This document shows, piece after piece, positions 1-11,386 of a DNA stretch of 64,000 nucleotides. A model generated the notes under the pieces. That model was not told the origin of the DNA and made no database searches. It saw only the letters and a list, made by a program, of their open reading frames with translations. The stretch spans positions 1,984,001-2,048,000 of the forward strand of contig JARKIF010000004.1 in NCBI GenBank assembly GCA_029378245.1, written 5' to 3'. The position numbers and the translations under genes were made by a program. The DNA is from Roridomyces roridus. Its lineage: Eukaryota; Basidiomycota; Agaricomycetes; Agaricales; Mycenaceae. How positions within the stretch are numbered: position 1 is the stretch's first letter; each line of letters opens with the position of its first letter.

Positions 1-298
1 GAGAATACCCCCGACCTAGATACTCTCCAGTCAACATGCGTTTCGAATAAGTATTGGATACTGCAAGACACACTTCTTTTCCCCAGTCGAGAACCACGTA
101 CGAGCTGTTGCCGGAAAACGTGGCTTGTGCTTTGGAATTCTGAACTAGACCTTGGGCGCCTTGGACTGTGCCGCTAATGGAGCGGACGGAGACGGGTTTG
201 ACTATTTTCGAGGCTGGTGCATAGTTGAACGCGTCCCATGGGCCGCTTGGGACGAGGGCCGCACAGAGTGGTATGAGAGATACGAGATGCAGCAACAT
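1..298 (-). CDS. alpha-L-rhamnosidase-like glycosidase (GH78-like), 5' end only
   Basis: This is the first 75 codons of a secreted glycosidase running off the left edge. Exon 1 (298 to 74) starts with a hydrophobic signal peptide (MLLHLVSLIPLCAALV) followed by PSGPWDAFNYAP. It ends in VVLDWGKE, and an intron (73 to 16) joins it to VGGIL. The resulting WGKEVGGIL, together with the PSGPWDAFNYAP opening, is what I recognise from the N-terminal domain of fungal GH78 alpha-L-rhamnosidase-like proteins, which release rhamnose from plant or glycan substrates outside the cell. The catalytic domain lies beyond the window, so activity cannot be judged. The family call comes from recalled motifs only. 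Confidence 0.72.
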   Translation of the reverse strand, partial: MLLHLVSLIPLCAALVPSGPWDAFNYAPASKIVKPVSVRSISGTVQGAQGLVQNSKAQATFSGNSSYVVLDWGKEVCLAVSNTYSKRMLTGEYLGRGYS

Positions 299-738
299 TG
301 GGGGTGCTAGAACGAACGTCTGGCCAGAATTTCAATTTATGTGACTGTGGTGGGAGCGCACGTCATAAGAAGAAGTCGAGAGCACATCAAGTGATTCTTG
401 AGAATCCGGGAAACATGTTCAACGGCCCGCTAGATTTTCTCGATTTTTGGATGGGAATTGGGATGGTCCTTATAGCCCCAAATGACGATAATCTGAAGAG
501 ATATTGACCTTGAAAATTGCATCCTGGTTGCATCCTGGAATATATTTCTCGCGCACACATGGACGCAAGGGACATGTGAGGCTGCCCGTGACCTGATCGA
601 ATTGGAGAATTTCTACCTGCCGTTATGATTCAATTCCAGCGTACCTTGGCGGGAAGCATCTCGGCCCCCGACGTACATTGCGCGGGAAATAATCAGACAT
701 CGTGGTTGGAGTCAAAAGCGGAATGATGCGTCACCTGT
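299..738. other. intergenic, 5' flank shared by the rhamnosidase-like gene and PARP copy 1
   Basis: No gene is seen. The stretch separates two divergent genes. Its right end (about 690-738) is a degenerate version of the intact PARP copy's first codons: positions near 690-760 align with the start of the gene at 11386, but the reading frame is broken and a TGA lies at 724-726 in the PARP frame. Confidence 0.6.
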
Positions 739-2445
739 TTGGCATCGGTCGCGTCAACACAGAACAATAACGTGGCACCTGACTTGACCCCTTTTCTGCC
801 ATCCCCAATGCCTCCCATTATCTGGGTCGACAGTGACGTAGAAGATGCAGAGGACCTCATCGAGATCGTCGAACCTCTCTCCCCACACAAGAAGACCCTA
901 CGAGCCTTAGTGGGTCCATCCAACATCCTCAATACACCGACGCCGCGCAAGGCCAAGAAACGTCCTCTGCCTCCCGCTGACGATGATTCCGACATTGAAA
1001 TCGTCGAACCGACACCCAAGATGTCCAGGAAGCAAGAAAAGTCCAAAGCTAGAGAGCCTTCCGCGGTCATCGACTTGGATGACGACGACGATGCCGCTGT
1101 TGCCGCGGCCCTGCAGAAACAATGGGACCAAGAAGATGCGGCAGCGCGCAAAAAGCGAGAGCAGGCTGATGCTCAGAGCACGAAGCTCATTGCGCGCATT
1201 CAGGAGATGGACGCCAAGATGGCGATCAAGCGGAAGAAGCTCAAGGAGGGCAAGGTCCCAGAGGATGGAATCATCTTCCACGTCGCGATAGACGCGGAGG
1301 GGAATACCATTGAGGGCGACCACGATCCGGATAATGCCGCTCAGTAAGTCTCGAAGAGTTGTCTTGTAAATGTGGACTTACGGGTGGCACAGTCTCGAGG
1401 AGGTCAAGCGCGACTTTGAGCAGGGCACGGGCATGAAGGTCAAGAATGGTCAGTTCAATCCCAATTCTTCGTCAGTCTACTTACTCCCATGTGTATCAGT
1501 CCATTGGTTCGTGAAGCAAAACTCGAAGCCCGTTTCGAGGCCGCCAAAGAACTCCTCAAATCGCGCGGAGTCGACGTGACAGAGAGAAATCTCTTCCACG
1601 GGACGGCTGCGGCCAATATCAAACCCATTTTAGAGGTGCGTCACGATTCGTTTCCGTCGCCGATCCTGACTTCGACGGCCAGGGCGGGTTCTTCATCCCT
1701 GGAGTGACCCCAGGTGCTAGAATGTCTAACGGAGCTGCCTGCGGAGTAGGCGTATACCTGGCTGAACAGTCTTCAACCTCGATGGCGTATGCACAAGGTG
1801 GCACCAGAATGTTCATGTGCCGCGGTAGGTCGCTTTACGAAACTGTTGGCTCAAGACTAATACATCGCAGTGATCACTGGGCGTAGCACACCCCTAAGTC
1901 AGCGTCCGTCATCTTCACATACTCGTCAATTTTTATCGGTCTTTTTTTCAGGGAGCCAAGACCGTCCGCCTCCACTGACGCAGAGCCAGTTTGAATCGTG
2001 GTCGCAAGGCCCTGGGACTGGCGTGTTTGTGGTCAAGTATGTCGATCTGGTGGTTCCCCGATATGTCGTAGAATTCAAGTCGCCAATCGATCCATATGGA
2101 ATGGGTGGTGTTATGGGTCCGGGTGTAGCTGGGTGGGGAGTTCCGGCAGCGGCTGCTGGACTCGGGATCATGGGTGGGGCTGGGTTGGGAGTTGCCGGCG
2201 CTGGTGGTGCTGGATTAGGAGTTGCTGCTGGCGGTGCTGGAATTGCCGCCATATACGCGCGTATGGCCGCGTTTGCGCTCCCTCCTCCCATTCCAGTAGC
2301 ACCCCCGATTCCCGTTTTCAATCCTCTGACAGATTCTCCCAAACGGAGCCGGGCCAAGAAGCCAGCGAGCAAGCGCACCCCGGCCGTTAAAACCGAGATC
2401 AAAGGCAAGTGTTTCTCTCCCGCCCGACAGGACGCGTATAACTGA
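739..2445 (+). pseudogene. PARP-catalytic-domain protein, copy 1 (damaged)
   Basis: This is an exon-by-exon match to the intact inverted copy at 9531-11386. It has an acidic N-terminal region (IIWVDSDVEDAEDLIEIVEP), a charged helical stretch, then the ADP-ribosyltransferase signature LFHGTAAANI...GVGVYLAEQ and a Gly/Ala/Pro-rich tail ending AVKTEIKG. Introns sit at the same places, for example near 1347-1395, 1447-1498, 1636-1680 and 1826-1870. Two lesions are visible. There is no in-frame ATG before the internal Met at about 809, because the upstream codons are scrambled and preceded by TGA at 724. There is also a 1-nt deletion near 1516 relative to the sister copy, which shifts the frame just before the catalytic His segment. 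A truncated product from a downstream start is possible, but a full PARP protein is not. The alternative is a sequencing error at 1516. Confidence 0.75.
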
Positions 2446-2659
2446 TGAATCACTTTCAGGGCAGTAAGAATTGTAACAGTTGGTTGTTGTAGCACCCAAA
2501 TCTATTTTTGAGCTCCGTCGCTGGCAACCCATATACGGTCACGTCAGGTGAGTGATCGCAGAAATGTCTCCCAACGTGATTGCCGCAGAACTACCTCAAG
2601 ACGGACAACAGTTGTCGTAACGGAAGCTTTTTCCTCCGCCCCCACACTGACCCACTGGA

Positions 2660-5128
2660 ATGGAGCCAGTCCTGGGCGACACTCTTTCGGTTTCTTCCAC
2701 TGGCTTGCAGAATCTTGCCCTCGGGTCGCCACGTACTCCTAGATTTGCGGCTACGCCGCGGACGGCTAGTTTCGTCACCCCAAGGACTGCGCGTTTCAGT
2801 TTCGCCACACCGAGGACGGCGCGTTTCAGTTTCACACCGAGGACGTCGACGTTTGCACCCCGCACGCCTCGATCGGCTGTGAGCTATGGTGGCAAGTCCG
2901 AGGATGAGCTCGGGGACGAGGATGAGATTACGCTGCTAGGGGAGGAGCAGAGGAGGCAGTATGAGGCGGATGTCTTGGAGGATGGGTTTGGGGGTTATGG
3001 CCCCGGGATGCCCCCACCGCCCATATCCTGGGAGGAGAAATGCAATATGGCTCTCCTTTGTATTCTTTGTGCGTCATTTTCTCTTCGAGACTGTTCTCAG
3101 TAGCTGACGGGAAGCAGATCTCATTCAGGGCATTCCCGTGAGTTCCTACTGCTCGTGGAGGCTCCGGCTGACGGGGTCATTAAGCTCGGCCTCGCTTTAG
3201 GTGCGTCATTCTACCGCAGGATGAGATCGAGGGCTCATTTCATTGTAGGATCGATGCCTTTCATTCTCCAAAACCAGCTTTCGTATTCTCAGCTGGCGAC
3301 GTTCGCACTCTCTGGGTACCCGTATTCATTAAAGCTTTTATGGTCCCCGATCGTGGATTCCGTCTTCTTTTCGTCTATTGGGCGGAGAAAGTCGTGGATT
3401 ATTCCTATGCAATTGACTATAGGCACGTTGGTGAGCGCGGGATAGTTGGCTGTGAGAGCGTTTGCTGACGAGCTGTAGATGCTATACATATCACACAATA
3501 TCCAGCGGTTAATGGACGATGTACGTCGCACTTTGCGTCCATTAATTCATCTCATTTGCCTCCGCAGCCGAGCCAGCATGTCACCCACCTCACGAATGTA
3601 TTCACTGCTCTCGTGTTCTTCTCCGCGACACAGGGTGAGTGCTCTCCGGAGTGCGCTATGTCCGCTCATGAATCTGCAGATATCGCCGTGGACGGCTGGG
3701 CCCTGACGCTACTGTCACCGGAAAACCTATCCTACGCGTCAACGTGTCAGACCATTGGCCTCAACTCGGGATACTTTACTTCCTATACGGTCTTCCTCGC
3801 TTTGAATAGCGAGGCTATAGCGTAGGTCACCCCATCCGCGACCTCCGTCGTTGCTAACCCCTGTATTATAGATCTAAATGGGGTCTCCCGCGGCTCACGC
3901 TGGCTGCGTATCTCAAGTTTTGGTGTCTGGTGTCGTATAGCGTCAGCATCTGGCTGCTCTTCAAGAAAGAGGTGCGTCATCGCGCGGAAATTACTTTTCG
4001 TTAATTGACCGGGAATAGCGCGCGGAACCTGTAAAGGACATCAGTATCAAGGAGGTATACAAGCAGATTTGGAATATATGCAAGATGCGGCGTGCGTACC
4101 CTCGGCCTCTCCCGTACCCTCGATTGACCTCCGTTGATACAGACGTCCAAGCACTTATGATCATGTTTGTGTTTGGCAAGATCGGGTTCGCAGCTAACGA
4201 CGCGGCAACTTCGCTCAAGATGGTTGAGAAGGGGCTCAAGCGCGAGGATCTGGCTGTTGCCGTTCTCATCAACTTTCCATTTCAGATTGTTGGAGGGTGG
4301 CTTGTTGGGAGCTGGTCGCGGGGCGAATATCCGCTGAGGCCGTGGCTGTATACCTTTTGGCCTCGCATGCTGTTCGCATTCACGGCGATGCTCATCGTTT
4401 ATTGGTTCCCGAAATCGGTGACCCCGGCCTTCTTCGTGTTTTTGGTCGTCAATACGGTTTTGACGTCTTTTACTTCGTGGGTCTGGGTCTTGGGCCAGGG
4501 TGCTTTGGCTGATTCTTTCCATAGGACGATTCAGTTTGTCGGGAGCTCAGCGTTCTTCACCCGTATATCGGACCCGGTCATTGGTGGGACGTACATGACG
4601 GTGAGCCACATCTTTTCTTCGAGTCCCGAATCTCATCACGTGATAGCTCTTGAATACGTTCTCGAATATTGGGACGATGTGGCCCAAGTGGTTCGTGCTG
4701 AAGAGTAAGTCGAGGGTTCATTGATCTGCAGCGCGTGCTAAATGATGCTCAGGCGTCGACATGTACACGATCGCGACGTGTCAAATCGCAGACGACGCGG
4801 ACTATTTTGGAGAGCGTGCGTTTCTCTCTTCATTCTCCTTCAATGGCTCACAAATGAAACGGCAGTTGCGACCGAGTGCGTGTCGAAAGCGGGCAAGAAG
4901 CTGTGCGCGGACATTGGCGGAGAATGTCTGGTCATCCGAGACGGGTATTACTTTGTCTCGACGGCGTGTCTTGCCTTTGGTGTGATATTTATGGTGTTGT
5001 ACACCATCCCGACTGCGTGGCGGCTGCAAGGTGAGTACTTACTGAGCCCGTTTCCGCCGTTTTACTTTGGGGGCTGATTGCGGTACTTTTTAGGGCTGCC
5101 ATTGACTGCTTGGCGGGTAAAATTGTAG
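2660..5128 (+). CDS. acetyl-coenzyme A transporter (SLC33A1/AT-1 family)
   Basis: Multi-exon membrane transporter. SLC33 proteins carry cytosolic acetyl-CoA into the ER/Golgi lumen for lysine and glycan acetylation. The cytosolic N-terminus has repeated 'TPRTARFSF' phosphorylatable segments and an acidic patch before the first membrane helix. Family hallmarks after splicing: LIQGIPLGLALGSMPFILQ, YPYSLKLLWSPIVDS, GRRKSWIIPMQL, ATQDIAVDGWALT, CQTIGLNSGYFTSYTVFLA and FTRISDPVIGGTYMT followed by the WPKWFVLK...DMYTIATC region. At least eleven short introns are needed (for example 3070-3116, 3140-3186, 3203-3250, 3432-3478). The start is the ATG at 2660; a TAG at 5126-5128 follows the last exon (GLPLTAWRVKL). 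All exons join in frame, so it looks functional. Confidence 0.9.
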
Positions 5129-5516
5129 CATAGAAGGGACTCTTTACATCCATTTGCTTTCGCTCATAGCCGGAGCACACTGTATATATACGACAATACT
5201 AGAAGTTCAAGTCATCTCAGTCTAAGGTCATCTCGAGAGTCGAGGGGATCAAGGGTGTCTCGTTGGTCTCAACCCAGTTTGGCTGCACTAAAACGGAGTA
5301 CGCGCGTCTTGCCGTCCAGTTCCGCGCCCACCGAGTCGGACGCGCCGAGAAGCCCAATTGTCAATCGGTCTTGCACGGGATCGCGTCATCCTTTTGCTTT
5401 GTGATTACACAATTCTCTGTAATCGAAGCCACTCCAAGACCGACCTGCTGACTGAGAATGACTTGTCTAAGTATATAAATCTAGTTCTCACTCGCTCACC
5501 ACCACAAGAACAAGAA

Positions 5517-6538
5517 ATGCCCGCCTCTGTAGCTGTCGTTGCTGGTATCGGGAATGGATCGGGGACGGGTGGAGCGGTTGCGTGAGTGCTTTCAGCGTTC
5601 TTGTCTTCATCGCACGCTGAACAGAGATCGGACAGGCGGTTGTTTGCAAAGGAGGGGTACACCGTCGCCCTCGTCTCGAGGGGCCCTGAAGCACTCGACG
5701 TGCTGGCAAAGTCCATCAAGGATGATGGAGGCGTTGTGCGTGCTGCTTCCCCCACCTCATTCTTCCTCTGAAAGGCATACAAGGCCACCCCGTTCCCTAT
5801 TGCCTCCTACGGCGCAGACGACATCACCGCCGCTTTCGCTGCCGTACAAGCTCGCTATCCGGCTCCTGAATACGCCGTGACGGTAGCCATCTTCAACGCA
5901 GGACATGGCGTTTGGAAGAATTTCCTCGATGTCACAGACGAAGATGTGCGCGAGGTTAGCAAGGTCAACATCGAGGGCGGGTTTGCTTTTTCGCGCGCTG
6001 CGATTACTGCGTTCCAAAAGAATGAGATCGCGGCGAATGGGGCGAGGGGGACGTTGATCTTTACGGGCGCAACGGCGAGTTTGAGGGGGAATGTGATTAC
6101 GAGCGCATTTGCGGCGGGTAAATTCGCGGTGAGGGCTTTGAGCCAGAGTTTGGCCAAGGAGTTTGGGAAGCAGAATATTCATGTGTCCCATGTGAGTTTT
6201 TCTCTCTCGAATTCTTCCTTTTGGATGCTAATTTCTTCAGGCCATTATTGACGGCGGTTGGTGTTTCTCTCTCCTTTTCCGTTCTGGTTCTCAAATATTC
6301 ATGCAGGTATCGCCACTGGAAACACGCGTGGCGATAGAGGGCAACCCAGCTCGGGAAGCGAGAATCCGACTCCGAACTTGAAACTCAGCCCGGACGCCAT
6401 CGCGGTGTCTTACCTGTATCTCGTCAATCAGGACAGATCTGCCTGGACTTGGGAGCTTGACCGTGAGTGCTATTGATTTTTTCTCCACATCGAGGCTAAT
6501 TTTAGTCTGTAGTTCGTCCGGCGCACGAAAAGTGGTGA
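5517..6538 (+). CDS. short-chain dehydrogenase/reductase (SDR), Tyr-to-Phe at active site
   Basis: Classical-length SDR (about 240 aa) with a Rossmann N-terminus: AVVAGIGNGSGTGGAVA is the glycine-rich NAD(P)-binding loop, FNAGHG corresponds to the NAG motif, and the C-terminus is ELDLRPAHEKW. Introns lie near 5583-5634, 5734-5775, 6192-6240, 6256-6306 and 6463-6512, and all exons join in frame. The usual S...YxxxK catalytic segment reads TGATASLRG...TSAFAAGKFAVRAL: Lys is kept, but Phe replaces the catalytic Tyr. The substrate is unknown. It lies between the transporter and an FAD monooxygenase on the same strand. A relative begins at 63881. Confidence 0.85.
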
Positions 6539-6705
6539 ATGCGGCCTCTCTGCAACCTCTTTGTGTAAAATTAGCAAGATGTACGAATGAAATGAATGAA
6601 CTCCCTACGCCTCCGCGCAAGCCGGTTCCGAAGTTCTTCTGAATCACACAGTCTGGGTATAAGTACTGTGCCAATCGGATCCCCGTGTTTCCCTTCACTC
6701 TAAAA

Positions 6706-8187
6706 ATGCCCCAAACCAAAGTCATCATCGTAGGCTGTGGCGTCGCAGGTCCAGTCCTCGCGCTCCTGCTCAAACAAAAAGGGTACGACCCTGTGGTGTA
6801 TGAGCGTGGAGCGAAAGAGAGGGAAGGCGGGTTGAGTCTTTTGTTAGTCCTTCGTTCTTCGTTCTTTATTCAGCTTACATAAACTTCAAACCATCGGTAG
6901 ACTTCAACTCAACGGCCTTCGCGTACTCTCCCTCATCCCGGGATTCATCGAGCAGCTTCCGAGTATCGGTATGAACGTAGACAAGATGGAGATGTACTCC
7001 ATCTTACCCTCGGACGAGCGCCTCCTCGGCGTGTCGGATTACCCCGCTACGCTCCGTAAGGAGTACGAGTACGGTGTGGTTGGAGTCCGGCGGCCTGCGT
7101 TCCTCGAACTGTTGGCGGATTTAGCTGGCAAGGCGGGGATTGAGGTGCACTACGGATGTGCCGTTGTTGGCGTCGAGCAGGAATCAGAGCAAGTGAGAGT
7201 GAGGCTGGCGAACGGAGAAGAGGATACAGCGAGTTTCGTCGTGGGGTGCGATGGGCTGCATAGCGATGTGCGGGGAGCGTTGTTTGGCAAGGAGAGCGCG
7301 GTGTTTACGGGCCTCACTCAGGTTTGTCGCAAGATCTACCGTGGTTGAAATACTTACTGGGTTTTAGAGTGGCGGAATTACCCCAACGGCGTTCACAGAC
7401 TGCAAACCGACGATTTTCAATTTCTTTGGAGACGGCATGCATCTTATCACGTATCCAATTTCGGAGCAGGCGTATTCGTGGGCGTCAGTAGTCCCCAGTC
7501 TTTCGAGGTCATTTTTGGTTGAATTTCTTTGGACAGAATCACCCAACGGGAGCCCGAGACCAGGGAGACTTGGCGTGCGATGGACGAAGCTGCCCAGGAC
7601 GCGATGCGCAGCGGGCCGTTTTCCAAGCTACCGTTTGGTGCCGGTGAGCTTGTGAAGGGCGCGGTGAAGATTACCAAGGTAAGCGGATTCCTCAGAACGA
7701 TGTTGATGTAGCAGACTTATTGGTTTACACAGTACGGCTTGTACGACCGCCCAGAGTTGAAATCGTGGCACAAGGGCCGCGTCGTGCTTATTGGCGATGC
7801 GGCGCATCCAACGAGTCCTGTACGTCCTTGTACCTTACTTCAAATTGCGGCTGACTGACTCGAATTTAGCACCTCGGGCAGGGCGCCAACCAAGCTTTCG
7901 AGGACGCGTACCATCTCGTCCGGCTTTTAGACGCTCACAACCGCCCGACGAGCAAAGAAGGGCTGGAGGCCGTGTTTATCGAGTTTGAAGAACTGCGGAT
8001 TGGAAGGACGGCCGAATTGGTGAGGGGAGCGCGGAAGGCGGGAGAGGCGCGTGTTGTTGAGGGTGAGGAGAGGGCGAAGGCAAGGAATGAGGTGATGGTT
8101 GGTGAGTGGAGGGATGAGAAGGTGGTATTGAGGAGAGTCAAGGATTTGTTGGGGGCTGATAAGAAGTGGGTTGGGTTTGACCAATAG
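6706..8187 (+). CDS. FAD-dependent monooxygenase (salicylate-hydroxylase-like)
   Basis: Class A flavoprotein hydroxylase. The N-terminal dinucleotide fold is VIIVGCGVAGPVLALLLKQ followed by VYERGA. The middle 'DG' motif is VVGCDGLHSDVRGALF. The C-terminal flavin motif is [30 protein letters not shown], split by an intron after SP. Six exons join in frame (introns near 6845-6899, 7323-7367, 7480-7537, 7680-7731, 7820-7869). The product is about 400 aa, the usual size. Substrate is not predictable from sequence. Its last exon is partly duplicated 3.7 kb downstream (11630-11803). The stop codon lies 50 bp from the convergent HsbA-like gene. Confidence 0.9.
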
Positions 8188-8236
8188 AAATTCAAATTTC
8201 AACCAGGCCGATAAAAGAAAGTATGTATCTACTACG

Positions 8237-8800
8237 TTACTTGCAACCCGCAAGAACCACATCTCCAGCTTTCCCAGCATCCAAAAGCTTGTCTGCCACC
8301 GCCATCGCAGTCATAGTGGCACTCGGACTGAACACAAAAGAGTCAACATTCAACCAACACAACAACACTGACAGCCAACTCACTCAGTGATATTGGACAC
8401 CGCCACCAACGCCTGGTTCAACCCATCCTCGACTTGAGTGCGCGAATCCGCAGGGGCGGTCTGCCCGACCAGAACGGCGCTAAGGATGCTTTGCACTCCC
8501 TCGTTGACGCCGTTGAGTCCCGCTTGGGCGACGGCGACGGAGGTCGCCGTGGAGAGGTCCAGTGTCGAGTTACTTTGCAATTGGTTGAGCAAGGTCGAAG
8601 CGGAGGAGACGTCTGAGATGAGTTGCAGACGCGCGAGGTTGCATTGGAGGTCGCCGGTTTGGCGGCGGTGCATATTAGTGGGCGCTAGGATGGGTTGGAG
8701 TTTAGTTTGTGTGTTATTTATTTCATGGTGGATGAGACGTACCAGCCAAGGAGCAGGCAGCGATGCACATGGTGAAAAGGATGGAAGAGAAGCGGGCCAT
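8237..8800 (-). CDS. HsbA-like small secreted protein, copy 1
   Basis: Secreted protein of about 149 aa. The signal peptide is MARFSSILFTMCIAACSLA, followed by MHRRQTGDLQCNLARLQ, a low-complexity helical repeat region rich in Ala/Ser/Gln (STLLNQLQSNSTLDLSTAT, VAVAQAGLNGVNEGVQSIL), and a C-terminal KLLDAGKAGDVVLAGCK. Two introns: one after the signal peptide and one near 8336-8395. The pattern resembles hydrophobic surface-binding protein A / cell-wall galactomannoprotein-like proteins of fungi, which coat hydrophobic surfaces or the wall; that assignment is from recalled similarity. Two conserved Cys are present (LQCNL and AGCK). Two close paralogues lie at 11825 and 27756. A TATA box lies about 120 bp upstream. 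Confidence 0.82.
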
Positions 8801-8916
8801 TAGGAGGAAAGAAGTACGAAAGAAAGGGTGAAGATGAAGTGTAGAAGGAATAAGACACCAGGTCAATGAGAGGGGAGAGGTTGAGAATGGACAATCCAGA
8901 GGCATCCACCAGCCTC

Positions 8917-8922
8917 TTTATA
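8917..8922 (-). promoter_or_regulatory. TATA box of HsbA-like copy 1
   Basis: TATAAA on the minus strand, about 120 bp before the ATG at 8800. It is in the same position relative to the gene as in the two paralogues. Between it and the start lies a conserved leader block with CATTGACCTGGTGTCT (complement near 8853-8869). Confidence 0.65.
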
Positions 8923-9530
8923 GGGGGCACCAAATTATTGCGCAGTAAATTTTTCGAATAGGCGAACAGGAAAATGAACAGAAAAGTTCAAAGATAGGGA
9001 GTTGTTATAGTGATTGCATCGCCTGGTATGCAACTGTCAGCTGCGGGGCACCGAACATCATACGCGCAGCAGAGCGGAGGCTTCATGCTGGAACTACGAG
9101 TCCACCGGAAGAAAAGGTTGAGAGGTAAACCAAAGATCACAATGGCCGCGAGTCCAACCGTTGACCTTGGCAGCCCGTTCACCGCACCCGATTCGAGTTG
9201 GGTCTGCCGCTCCGGCTCGCAGACGAATTTGGGCCCGACGACTTACGGATCACATACTGCGGCTGCGGAAAGCATTGAACGTCCAATGCCGCCGAGAGCA
9301 ATCTACGTGCTGATCATGGCGGTGTCGGTCGTCGTTGGTCAAATCCCACACGACAAAAGTCAGACTCGGATGCGATTGAGAAATCGAGACAAATTTCCAC
9401 CGGGGAGTAGGCTACTAGTCGTCGGTAGAGCCTTTCAGCGCCGTCTCAGCGGTGGGGATAGATGTTGCCAATTCGCGCCCGCGAAGATGATAAAGTCGGC
9501 AGTTCCCAAACAGGACTCCCACAATTCAGA

Positions 9531-11386
9531 TCAATTCTTACTCCCCTGGAAGTAATTCGTCAATTGTAAGCGTCCTGCCACGACGGTAGACAAACACTTG
9601 CCTTTGACCTCAGTTTTAACAGCCGGGGTGCTCTTGGGCTTCTTGGCCCATTTGGGAGAATCTGCCAGAGGATCGAAGACGGGGATTGGGGGCGCCACTG
9701 GAATGGGAGGCGCAAACGCAGCCATACGCGCGTACATGGCAGCAATCCCAGCACCACCTGCTCCGCCTACAACTCCAGCTGCACCGCCGGCAAAAGCAGC
9801 CAGTCCAACAGCCCCCGCACCGGCAACCCCCGGTCCAACACCCCCAGGGGCAAATCCCAACCCAGCAGCTCCAGCACCACCAGCGAAAACTCCAGCTCCA
9901 CCAGCGAAAGCTCCAGCTCCACCCATGATTCCGAGTCTAGCAGTCGCCGCCGCCGCTTCCGCATATACATCCCTGACTGCAGCTGGCGGCTCGAATTCCA
10001 CGACATATCGGGGAACCACGAGATCAACATACTTGACGACATACACGCCGTGGTTCGACCACGATTCAAACTTGCTCTTAGCCAGGGGAGGCGGACAGGC
10101 TTGGCTCACTGAAAAAAATCAAAATCAAACTTAAGTAAGAAAGACTCGGAAGGACCCTGACCTTTGCTTGTGCTACGCCCAGTGATGACTGCAGCCGATT
10201 AGTTCTGTGCCAATGGCTCCGTGGGCGACTTACCGCGGCACATGAACATTTTGAACACCGTTGTGTCCCCTTGTGCGCCTTCTAGTGCGTACCCCATCGA
10301 GGTTGAAGAGTTGGTAGCCAGGTACACACCCTTCCCGCAGCTTGATCCATGAGCCATTCTAGCACCGGGGGTGACACCAGGGATGAAGAACCCGCCCTGT
10401 GCGTCGAGGTCAGGATCGGCGACGGAGAGGGCTTGTGGCGTACCTCTAAAATGGGCTGAATATTCGCCGCTGCCGTCCCGTGAAAGAGGTTTCTCTCTGT
10501 CACGTCGACTCCGCGCGATTTGAGGAGTTCTTTGGCGGCCTCAAAACGGGCTTCGAGTTTGGCGTTGACGAACCAATGCACTGATACACATTAGACCCGG
10601 ATGACGAGGCATTGCGATTGAGCTGACCATTCTTGACCTTCATGTCCATGCCCTGCTCAAATTCACGCTTGACTTCTTCGAGACTGTGCGACCCTAAGTC
10701 CACATTTCCAAGACAACTTTCGAGACTTACTGAGCGGCATTATCCGGGTCGTGGTCCCCCTCGAGGGTATTCCCGTCCGCGTCTATAGCGACGTGAAACA
10801 CGATTCCATCCGCAGGGATCTCGACCTTGCTGGGGCCCTCCTTGACCTTCTTGCGCTTCACCGTCATCTTGGCGTCCATCTCCTGGATGCGCGCAAGCAG
10901 TTTCGTGCTCTGAGCGTCAGCATGATCCCGCTTCTTGCGCGCCTGAGCATCTTCTTCGTCCCATTGTTTCTGCAGCGCTGCGGCGACGGCTGCGTCGTCG
11001 TCGATGAACACGGACGGATCTCTAGCTTTGGACTTTTCTTGCTTCCGGGACATCTTGGGTGTCGGCTCGACGATTTCAATGTCAGAATCATCGTCTGGGG
11101 GAGGCAGAGGACGTTTCTTGGCCGTGCGCGGCGTCGGCGTATTGACGATGTTGGATGGACCCACAAGGGCTCGTGGGGTCTTCTTGTGTGGGGACAGAGG
11201 TTCTACGATCTCGATTAGGTCCTCTACGTCTTCCACGTCGCTGTCGACCCAGATAATGGGAGGCATTGGGATGGCAGAGAAAAAAGGGGTCAAGTCAGGT
11301 GCCACGCTATTGTTCTTTGCTGACGCGAACAATTGATGTATATTTCCGCTTTTTGACTCCCACAATGTCTGTTGAATCTCTGACAT
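9531..11386 (-). CDS. PARP-catalytic-domain protein, copy 2 (intact)
   Basis: About 500 aa. Starts MSEIQQTLWESKSGNIHQLF at 11386, followed by acidic SUMO-interaction-like stretches (IIWVDSDVEDVED, SDIEIVEP), a charged coiled-coil-like segment, and the ADP-ribosyltransferase core: NLFHGTAAANIQPILE, GGFFIPGVTPGARM, SCGKGVYLATNSS and YVVKYVDLVVPRYVVEF. The His (LFHGT) and Tyr (GVYLA) of the PARP H-Y-E triad are present. At the third position I see no Glu in the usual EY/VVY context. That is the pattern of mono-ADP-ribosyltransferases or inactive members. A long Gly/Ala-rich, then Pro-rich, tail follows and ends in a basic segment. Introns match copy 1 and all exons join in frame. It lies between the two duplicated HsbA units, inverted relative to copy 1. 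Confidence 0.83.

Larger units (their letters stand above)
7866..9500. repeat. segmental duplication, unit A (monooxygenase tail + HsbA-like gene + flank)
   Basis: Direct repeat partner of about 11620-13110. Shared landmarks in the same order are the GAGGACGCGTACCA segment of the monooxygenase, the whole HsbA-like gene, its promoter, a GTTGTTATAGTGATT tract (9001 and 12630), an AGATACTGCGGCTGCGG-like segment, and a 'GTCGGTCGTCGTTGGTCAA' segment (near 9324 and 12967). The 3' part beyond the HsbA promoter (8930-9530) holds no gene I can support. Confidence 0.8.

Noticed and set aside
5517..8187. SDR plus FAD monooxygenase as a secondary-metabolite cluster
   Set aside because: No polyketide synthase, NRPS, terpene synthase, P450 or regulator nearby; adjacency alone is weak.
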